From: Smallanthus sonchifolius
Lineage: Eukaryota; Streptophyta; Magnoliopsida; Asterales; Asteraceae
DNA length: 64,000 nt
Reading direction: 5' to 3'
Assembly: GCA_023525975.1 (NCBI GenBank)
Contig: CM042027.1
Coordinates: 87,080,007 to 87,144,006, forward strand
Part shown: positions 57,480 to 64,000 of the stretch, piece by piece
How positions within the stretch are numbered: position 1 is the stretch's first letter
Layout: each line of letters starts with the position of its first letter
The notes under the pieces: generated by a model
The model's input: the letters and a program-made list of their open reading frames with translations, nothing else
Database searches by the model: none
Told to the model about the DNA's origin: nothing
Translations under genes and position numbers: made by a program

Positions 57480-57545
57480 AGGGTTTGTATATGGGAAATT
57501 GGGGATTTATTTTCACGCACACAATATATATACCCGGGTGGGTAT
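57480..57545 (-). promoter_or_regulatory. Probable promoter/leader of the broken minus-strand gene
   Basis: On the minus strand CCCGGGTATATATATTG (TATA box) is followed about 35 bases later by CAAACCCTAAATCGGAATTTGAGAG, a typical plant leader. It points toward the exon-like pieces at 57265-56745. Confidence 0.45.
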
Positions 57546-57731
57546 TTTTCAACTTTCACTCTGCCCCTCTATGAATCAATAAATTTTCACTTGTGGGATC
57601 AAATATTAAAATAAATAATCAGAATAAGGTTTTAAAACTATTTATTTATTTATTCATTATAACTCATTTTATTATTAAATGACAACAGTCAACACGGTCC
57701 TAAAGGATAAATGGCGAAAAATTAAAATTAG

Positions 57732-58160
57732 TGTTGAAGTAAAGTCCGGTCCATCGGCGTTCCGGGCGATATACCTCAATAATCAGGAGAAGACAACCTC
57801 CACCTCATATCCACGGTTGAGTCGGCTCGCTCATCTCGTCTCGTCGTGCTAGCTGCAACCACACAAAGAGCTCGTTAGAGGGCCCAAGAGCCGTAGCTCC
57901 GAGGGCACTCCGACTCTCATGTCAGTCGGGGCCTCTTATGTATGTAGTGTGTGAATAGAAGAGTGTGTGCTAGAGAGAGAGGGATAGAACCTGCCTTTAT
58001 GAAGGAGAGGAGCTTTCTATTTATAGAAGGCAAGAGGACCCAACCCTAATGGGCCGGTTGAGACCTTTATGGATTAGGCTGCAACAATAGGTATGGTCCA
58101 TTTACGATGGTACCTCTTAACTTAGCAACAAAAAGGGACCAAAAGTTTATATTATTAATT
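57732..58160 (-). mobile_element. Solo LTR (minus), copia-like
   Basis: On the minus strand a TATA box (CTATAAATAGAAAG, 58026-58013) precedes a CT-rich transcript start, a GC-rich leader and a terminus GGACCGGACTTTACTTCAACA ending at 57732. That is an LTR-type promoter, R region and CA end. The upstream end (beyond about 58160, perhaps near 58330) was not fixed, and no internal region or primer site follows. Confidence 0.55.
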
Positions 58161-58802
58161 TGGTCAACTTGGATTTACAAATGAAACTAGTTTCACAAGA
58201 GAAAAGCACATATTGGTGACTTTTTAGCCTGGTTAACCCTTTGACTTGTTTCACATTCAGCTAAATTTATCATTTTACCACTCGTATAATCTTTTTGGGT
58301 TTTGCATAACGCATTAATCTGGAACAAACGCTACAATATTATCTCCATTTGGTAAAGAGCATAGCCCCTTATTTCATACAGAAAGTCGCCAAGGTCTCTT
58401 AGTCGGTTCAATGATAATCTTCCTTCCAGGCGCAATCCAACATTTTCATGTTGCTCACATTTTTGTGCAGTGGGACATCATATCATACTCCTCTCTTGGC
58501 CTCAAAACATATAATATATTTATTTTACTATATCTTTTATATATATTAGGTAGGGTAAATTATCCCTTTTCATCAATTACATGCATAACTTGATTCAATC
58601 TCTTATTGCTTATGATCAATCTAATCTTATTAAAGCACACCTTGAACATAAAGAATCCGTTTGTTTATTCATCACATAATGAGAGATGACCACCTAATAG
58701 TTAACCATAATCCAACTAGTGTGCTTCTTTTAGCACATTTAACAACTAAATGACTCGGTGACCAGTTTATTAGATCATATACATGTGAAATGTTCCATTA
58801 AG

Positions 58803-59321
58803 AAGTGGTTTTTCGCTAATAAACGCTAAGAAATGGGTCAAACGAACTCCGATTGAGCTCATTCCAGCGGCGTTGGAACCGTATCATCGAACCCTAACCC
58901 GGACCCAAAAACCTAAACCCTCCTCCACCCGCACCCCCAAAACCCTAAATCCCCCCCCCCCCTCCAACCTCACCCCGAAAAGCCTAAAACCACCACCCCC
59001 ACCACCCAAAAACCTAAAACCCCCCCACCCACCCCCCAAAAAACCTAAACCCACCCCCAAAAACCTAAACCCCCCACCCCCACACCCACCCCTAAAAAAA
59101 ACCTAAACCATAATATCTAGATCCTAAAAGCTAAACTCTAAGGTTAAAACCCTAAAATTCAAACGTAAAATATAAATCTTAAAAGTTAAACCCTTAAAGC
59201 TAAGATGGTATAGTTCGACGAAACGGTTCCAACGCCGCTGAAATGAGCTCAATCGGAGTTCGTTTGATATCGTTTCTTAGCGTTTTTTCATTTTCTTAAA
59301 TTTGTTAGCGAAAAACCACTT
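58803..59321. mobile_element. Element with ~90-bp inverted repeats around a C-rich core
   Basis: AAGTGGTTTTTCGCTAA, AACGCTAAGAAA, CAAACGAACTCCGATTGAGC and CAGCGGCGTTGGAACCGT occur in order from the left end and, inverted, from the right end. The repeats are Mutator-like in length. The core (58904-59105) is made of CCCCC and CCTAAA words. No 9-bp duplication was identified. Confidence 0.7.
58904..59105 (+). repeat. C-rich degenerate repeat (CCTAAACCCC-like)
   Basis: Irregular units of CCTAAAACCCCCCC separated by A runs; the minus strand is G-rich with many G3+ runs, so G-quadruplex or i-motif structures are possible. It is not a perfect telomere repeat array. Confidence 0.75.
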
Positions 59322-60469
59322 TTTATTAGAATCTCCCCATATACATGATCTATTCAATTCCAATTGTTCAAAATTAGCTACTTTGCTATTTTTAACTAGA
59401 TATGGTCACCTTTTATATCAAACTTTATATTTAGTGTACTACACACTTTTGAGTTTTAGTTAATTAGTTAAAGCGTTTTACATAGTTTAATACGAATAGC
59501 GTTAGAAGTAACATAAGTTGGATACTCGAATATGATTGTTATATCATTTGTTATAAGAGATGAAAACAAATGCTCGAATAGAAAAGGCAAATAGCCAAAT
59601 ATGATTCAATGTATCCTTTATCATGGGAAACGGAGACGAAAAGACAGATACTCGAATATGATTCACGTCCTTTTTTTACTTTTTGTTTTTTTTTAACTAT
59701 ACACGAGTAAAAGTAAACACATCGAAGATTCACATATCTTATGACTCTGAAATTATTTTCAAATGACACTGACAAAAATAACTAACTGATTATCAACTCA
59801 TCTCATCTCATCTCATCATGGAGGCCTATAAATAAACATATAATTTCATATTTTATTTCTAATCAGTTGAACTTGTTAGTGTCAACAAATATGCATATTG
59901 GTCTTTGAACAAAATAGTAGCTTAATAAGTATGTTACTAGTCTTTGAACAAAAATGATAGTATACCACTAATATAAAAACATGTAAAAAAGTGAATATAT
60001 TTAATTTAATCTATTTCAAAAGATCAAGTATCTTCATTTCACATAAAATAATTTGATGTCTTGGATAAAGAGGCCATGTTTAAATTAAAAGAAAAAAAAC
60101 CTTTAATTAGAGAATGTTTGCAAAATAAATACAAGAAATTTTGCCTATTCTTTTTTCAAACATTGGGTTATTTTTACATTATATAATATTATGAATAGTT
60201 TATGAAAATTATCATAAACATTGCACGTAAAAGAATAATCTTTTAGTTTTATCTTTCACATTTAGCAAGATTACAAATTAATTATATGTTGGTTTAAATC
60301 TATAAAAATTTCTCAATCCATAAACTACAATAAGTTCTACAAACCATGAGTAAATCAGAATACAAAATTACAAATATGGCAAGACAGCAAATCTAAATTA
60401 AAAAGAAAAACACATAACTGAATCTGGCCCAGAATCCCCAGAATAACCCTGAAGAATTTGGCATAAAAA
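59322..60469. other. Downstream flank of the DUF1644 gene
   Basis: AT-rich with a short CATCT repeat near 59800-59818. The 3'UTR of the minus-strand gene probably occupies part of 60300-60469. Nothing else recognised. Confidence 0.5.
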
Positions 60470-61477
60470 CTAAGGCATGTTTGACCTAAGCTCATGGAAA
60501 TCAACCAATGTGGTTACTTGTTCTTGACGGTTATGCGAACTTGGTTGATTATTTGACCTCTGCCTAATACTGCCACGTGTAACCGTTCTGCTTCTAGTGG
60601 CTCGGGCATTCTCTCTAGGCGAACCTGAAAACCTGTTATGGGTGCTGGCCGGTCCTCTCGGACTACCAGATCCGTCAATCTCTGACTCATGTGACGACGA
60701 CAACGACGACGATGATGATAAGTTGAACGTGTTATTCCAATCATCCAAAAACAGATTACTGTCCCTTGCTATCATATCTAAGTCAGGAAAAATACTTCCA
60801 AATTCTGATTCAAAAGCCGTAAAAAAGTTCATCATATTCAAATCAGGATCCCAAATCGGGCTAGCAAGCTCGTAAAAACCATCCATGATTTCAATGACAT
60901 CATCATCATCATCATCAAACTCAAACTGCATACTGATCATATCTTGTTGCTCAATCTCTTGTTCCAATTTTGTCCACTCGAGTTCACGTTCAGGGTCAAC
61001 ATCTGTTGGCCTAGCAAATGGGTGCTGACGCCTCGCATGTTCTCTTAACTGTGAATAATTTCCAGAAAAATCACAAGTACCCATTGAACAACTTCTTGTT
61101 TTGGAGTTCATGAACTGCCGCGCAGGGTTGACCACAATCCACTTGTTGATTTGACCTCGGCAAAGAGGGCAAACAAGCTTCGTTTGCTCTCCCTCGCTGT
61201 TCATAAATGTCTTCTGAAACTGATCAAGACAGTTTGAGTGACGCGCGCTTGTGTCACAAATGTATGGGAGGCACCCTTTTTCGCGTGAAGAACAAAGTAA
61301 AAGGACGGCGTTGTGAGGGTGTTCCATACAAATAGAGCATCTAGTTTCTTCCCACTCGCTCTCATTTCCAATCGGTAGGGACGGGGAATTGGGTCTCCTT
61401 TTATCAGCTTTCTTGTTGTAAACGGAATATGGAGACGCCCTATACCTATGAGATGAAGATCTTCTATCATTGGGCAT
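60470..61477 (-). CDS. DUF1644 family RING/C2H2-like zinc protein
   Basis: A single 335-residue coding exon. A basic N-terminus (Arg/Ser/Lys-rich) precedes CSICMEHPHNAVLLLCSS (Cys 47 and 50), CLPYICDTSARHSNCLDQ and CPLCRGQINKW (Cys 103 and 106), a RING-like module. Next comes NPARQFMNSKTRSCSMGTCDF followed by HARRQHP (Cys 130, 135; His 147, 152), the second finger typical of DUF1644. Then come DPERELEW, a coiled-coil-like ELEWTKLEQEIEQQ, an Asp run (near 188-193) and a Ser/Arg-rich tail. Members are plant-specific, probably nuclear, and some are reported in stress responses; the exact role is not known. No lesion. The ATG is chosen because the frame opens there after a probable splice acceptor at about 61503. 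Confidence 0.93.
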   Translation of the reverse strand: MPNDRRSSSHRYRASPYSVYNKKADKRRPNSPSLPIGNESEWEETRCSICMEHPHNAVLLLCSSREKGCLPYICDTSARHSNCLDQFQKTFMNSEGEQTKLVCPLCRGQINKWIVVNPARQFMNSKTRSCSMGTCDFSGNYSQLREHARRQHPFARPTDVDPERELEWTKLEQEIEQQDMISMQFEFDDDDDDVIEIMDGFYELASPIWDPDLNMMNFFTAFESEFGSIFPDLDMIARDSNLFLDDWNNTFNLSSSSSLSSSHESEIDGSGSPRGPASTHNRFSGSPRENARATRSRTVTRGSIRQRSNNQPSSHNRQEQVTTLVDFHELRSNMP

Positions 61478-61611
61478 CTTTATGGCTTTACAAGTGTCTG
61501 GTCATCAACAATATTAAGATCAAACAATGAGATTAAGCATGAGTTTTCAGATGCATCAAGAGCTACAAATTATAATCACAAATAGTTCGCCAGTTATCAC
61601 AATACTGTTCT

Positions 61612-61816
61612 CAAGGGCGGAGGGTAGTGAGGGACCGGGGGGCCCGGCCCCCCTGGTTTTTCGCTCAAAAGTGTTAATATATACGTATTCGACCGATTTT
61701 TCGCTCAGTAGTGTTAATTTATACGTATTCGGCCGGAAATTTTATAGTTCCGGCCCCCCTGATAGGGAAAAACCCCCGCCCCCCCCTGCGGTTTTTTTTC
61801 CCAAACTCCGCCACTG
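61612..61816. mobile_element. hAT-like MITE (205 bp)
   Basis: A perfect 8-bp duplication ACTGTTCT (61604-61611, 61817-61824) encloses ends CAAGGGCGGAG and CAGTGGCGGAG (inverted). The interior contains a repeated TTTTTCGCTCA and TATACGTATTCG and C-runs. The ends match the 685-bp element at 3966-4650. Confidence 0.8.
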
Positions 61817-61844
61817 ACTGTTCTATTATATGAAAATATAGGGA

Positions 61845-62352
61845 GCTTGGTTTTAAAAAGCGCACCTCAGGCACCTTGAGGCGGAGCTCTTGATTTTAAA
61901 AAGCAGACCAAGGCACACCTAGGCGCGAAGTGACCTAAGGCTCATGCTCTCTCGCTTTTGAGTAGCTGAGGCGCAGGTTGTACAAAAATTGCACTTGAGG
62001 AGCAAAAAGCGCACAGAAAAGCGGCATGAGGCCAAGTTTTGAGGCGCGCCTGTCGTATGAGGAAAATTTGGTGCATCAAGGGTGTTGTACATATAGCCTT
62101 TTAGGTTGTACATATATGTTATTTATATATTAAATCATACATAAAGCTTATTTATAGCAAAATTTTGGGTGGGCGATGCTAAACATCTATGAGAAATATA
62201 AAAATAAATTATATAAATAAACTGTGTCTCACGTACAAAAAGCAATGCGCTTTTGTGCTTTGCGCCTCGGCTCGGGACCCAAGCGCGCTTTTGTGCTTTG
62301 CGACTCGGCTCAGGACCCTATCGATGCGCAACTCGCTTTTTAAAATCAAGGC
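61845..62352. mobile_element. MITE with CTTGRTTTTAAAAAGCG ends (about 508 bp)
   Basis: AGCTTGGTTTTAAAAAGCGC on the left and GCCTTGATTTTAAAAAGCGA (inverted) on the right. A GCGCTTTTGTGCTTTGCGMCTCGG unit is repeated near 62246 and 62283. No clear flanking duplication and no coding capacity. Confidence 0.65.
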
Positions 62353-63273
62353 GGTGGTTCATTTACATGTAGATGTGGGTCAAAATTGGTCAAATATAGG
62401 ATCTGGAGGAAGCTTATATGTAAAAATGACCAAAAAATATGAAGAGATTACAAGAGAGATGCAGCTTTTGGTTGTACTTAAAGCAACAGCCGCGTATGTG
62501 AAGCTCTCACCTCGCGGCTCGTTTTCGGAGCACCGTTTTTTAAAACCAAAACAGGACCGGAATTGCATAAAATTCCAATATTTTACTTAAAAAAAAGTAT
62601 AACTAAACAATCCGTATTAATGGCAAAAATCTTCATCCTGATCATCCACACAACATGAAATTAACTCGATATAAATCTAGCTGCACGTATATAGAATAGA
62701 CTAAAAAACATGAAATTGAAGGTTGAAATTGGGATCAGAGCTTATTGAGTTGTAAATTCAAACTGATTTGGCTCAAATTACAATCCAATAGAACCGTAAA
62801 ACAAAACCTTAGGGTTTCACTCTTCAAACATATCACATAAACTCCTTTCACAATTTACAGATTCTCAATTTAAATCTCTAACATCAACATACAAAACCTA
62901 AATTATAACGAGTGATTAAACATTCAAAACAGTAATCAAAGCTTTGACTTATAAAATTAGGAGGTGGAAATGAAACCTGATTGCTGATCGGAGAAACGAT
63001 TTTGTGATTCGGTGGAGAATTTTGAACCTTCAACGACAATGACATGAATCAAGTGTGGAAGTGTTTGTTTAGGAAGGAAGATGTTGGGTGTTAATTAACC
63101 GTACAGAAAAGCGTGCGGACATGCCTTGTTGTCAGCATTGTCAATTTGCATATGGGCCATCCAACATGGGCTTAAGTATCTCTCAGATATTGGGCCAGGC
63201 CCAAATTTATTAGACCCACTCGTAAATCTCATAATTTAACTTTAACCAGTGGGGTCGCGTGTGTTGCGCCGGG

Positions 63274-64000
63274 ATTCCGCATAGTGGTGCACAAAAAAAA
63301 TGTTTTTTTTTTTACCGGTTCGGGTTACGCTTAAACCGTCAGTTATAAAAAGGTTTAAATCATTTAGGAGGCCACCGGGTTGAGGACCGGTTTGTGTGAA
63401 CCGGTTCGGTAAACCGGTTTTGTCGCTGATGAGAAACTAGCCGTTGGGAGGCTTTTTAGCCGTTTATTTTTGTGTGCCTTTTTTTCACCATTAATTCACT
63501 ATAAATAGGTGGGGGTGTTTAGGTTTAATCACACCTCTCTCTACACTCTCTAATCTCTAAAACCGCTCTTTAAACGCTCAAAAACACCCTCTAAACTCTA
63601 AAAAAAAGCATTGCAAGTTTTGGTGTTGGTGGTTCCTCAAACGAAGTTACCGTTGTGGAAATTTTAGCAACAACGATAAATTCGGCAATTTGGTGCAATT
63701 ACGATATATGTTTGTTGTCAAACGGGAAGGAACGTGCTCGTTGCAAGATGTGTGGTGCGTTTTTGGGGAAAGATTCAAATACTAGTTTGAGATCTCATAT
63801 GGAATAATCTTGTCCGTCCTTGAAGAGAAATCCAAGTGAAGGTCAAGCATCGATGACACCCGAAGGAGGAATTTGGAACTTTGATCCAAATATTGTTCTA
63901 GATCGAATGACGAAGTTAGTGATCCAAGAAGGATTGCCGTTCAACCACTTTGATAGTCCGCGCTTGACAAGAATGATTCAAGAGACACTCCAACCACGTT
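63274..64000 (+). mobile_element. hAT element, left part, cut by the window edge
   Basis: TAGTGGTGCACAAA at 63282 is a hAT-type left terminus; ATTCCGCA at 63274-63281 would be one copy of the 8-bp duplication. Repeated CCGGTT words follow. A TATA box (CACTATAAATAGG at 63498-63510) and a CT-rich leader precede the transposase frame. The right end is beyond the window. Confidence 0.7.
63610..64000 (+). pseudogene. hAT transposase, N-terminal part with BED finger, start lost and one stop
   Basis: A plus-strand frame from 63610 to the window edge encodes a BED-type zinc finger (SAIWCNYDI, CKMCGAFLG, then H-X4-C across the stop), followed by FDPNIVLDRMTKLVIQEGLPF and DSPRLTRMI, the early part of hAT transposases. 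TAA at 63805-63807 sits between ME and SCPSLKR where related fingers have Gln, so CAA to TAA is likely. The frame begins ATT-GCA-AGT where ATG-GCA-AGT would be expected, suggesting the start codon is lost; this last point is an inference. The rest of the transposase is outside the window. Confidence 0.75.

Larger units (their letters stand above)
61478..63080 (-). other. Probable 5'UTR exon and long leader intron of the DUF1644 gene
   Basis: On the minus strand, leader-like sequence near 63070-62980 ends CAGCAATCAG/GTTTCATT, a donor. GATGACCAG/ACACTTG at about 61503 is a plausible acceptor 25 bases before the ATG. The intron would be about 1.5 kb and holds two MITEs. This is inferred from splice words only. 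Confidence 0.45.

Noticed and set aside
58904..59105. Interstitial telomere array
   Set aside because: CCTAAA words are present but irregular and mixed with long C runs, and the stretch is enclosed by the inverted repeats of an element.
1..64000. CRISPR arrays, operons, ribosome binding sites or rRNA genes
   Set aside because: Spliced genes and plant retrotransposons show this is nuclear eukaryotic DNA. The only regular repeats are minisatellite, tandem duplication and LTR sequences, and no rRNA-like sequence was seen.

Overview
This is a stretch of plant nuclear DNA. It is AT-rich, has spliced genes with plant-type introns, and is dominated by transposable elements. The repeat types (an Athila-type gypsy element with a tRNA-Asp primer site, a copia element with an initiator-Met primer site, Au-like SINEs, many short hAT, Harbinger, Mutator and Helitron derivatives) indicate a eudicot. 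Several repeats look like ones I associate with Asteraceae, but that placement is an inference from memory.

Three host genes are well supported. A cell-wall DUF642 protein lies at 38.5-42.3 kb (+, three exons). Mitochondrial cytochrome c oxidase subunit 5b lies at 50.7-53.1 kb (+, six exons, one intron with a GC donor). A DUF1644 RING-like protein lies at 60.5-61.5 kb (-, single coding exon, probable 5'UTR intron reaching about 63 kb). Also present are a decayed DUF642 exon-2 fragment (48.1 kb), a broken minus-strand gene with its own promoter (56.7-57.6 kb), and the start of a hAT transposase gene that runs off the right edge.

Layout. 1-11.3 kb: an LTR end, then intergenic DNA with Harbinger-like elements (1148-1447, 1669-2428, 10342-10976), hAT-like MITEs (3966-4650, 9987-10194), short Helitron-like elements and two SINEs. 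11,369-32,732: one copia retrotransposon on the minus strand with both LTRs and a 5-bp target duplication (GTTCA). It is split by a rearranged Athila-type block at 16,987-30,841 with its own duplication (GTTAC). That block contains minus-strand LTR pieces at both ends and an internal plus-strand LTR-gag-pol unit. 33-38 kb: a 182-bp hAT MITE next to a 674-bp Mutator-like element carrying a minisatellite, a SINE and more Helitron-like copies. 42-50 kb: SINEs, a palindromic MITE, a Mutator remnant with a mudrA fragment, the DUF642 relic and a 37-bp hairpin. 53-60 kb: intergenic DNA with a 0.5-kb fold-back, a solo LTR and a C-rich element with long terminal inverted repeats. 61.6-62.4 kb: two MITEs inside the probable 5'UTR intron of the DUF1644 gene.

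The host genes are functionally unrelated and do not form a cluster. The most unusual signals are structural. They are 22 copies of a TCGCG-TAG-CGCGA palindrome whose outer arms co-vary in the Athila LTRs, the LTR split and inverted at a 16-bp repeat, the fold-back at 55.2-56.5 kb, the Harbinger element carrying what looks like a host-gene start, and premature stops that are all of the C-to-T or G-to-A kind.
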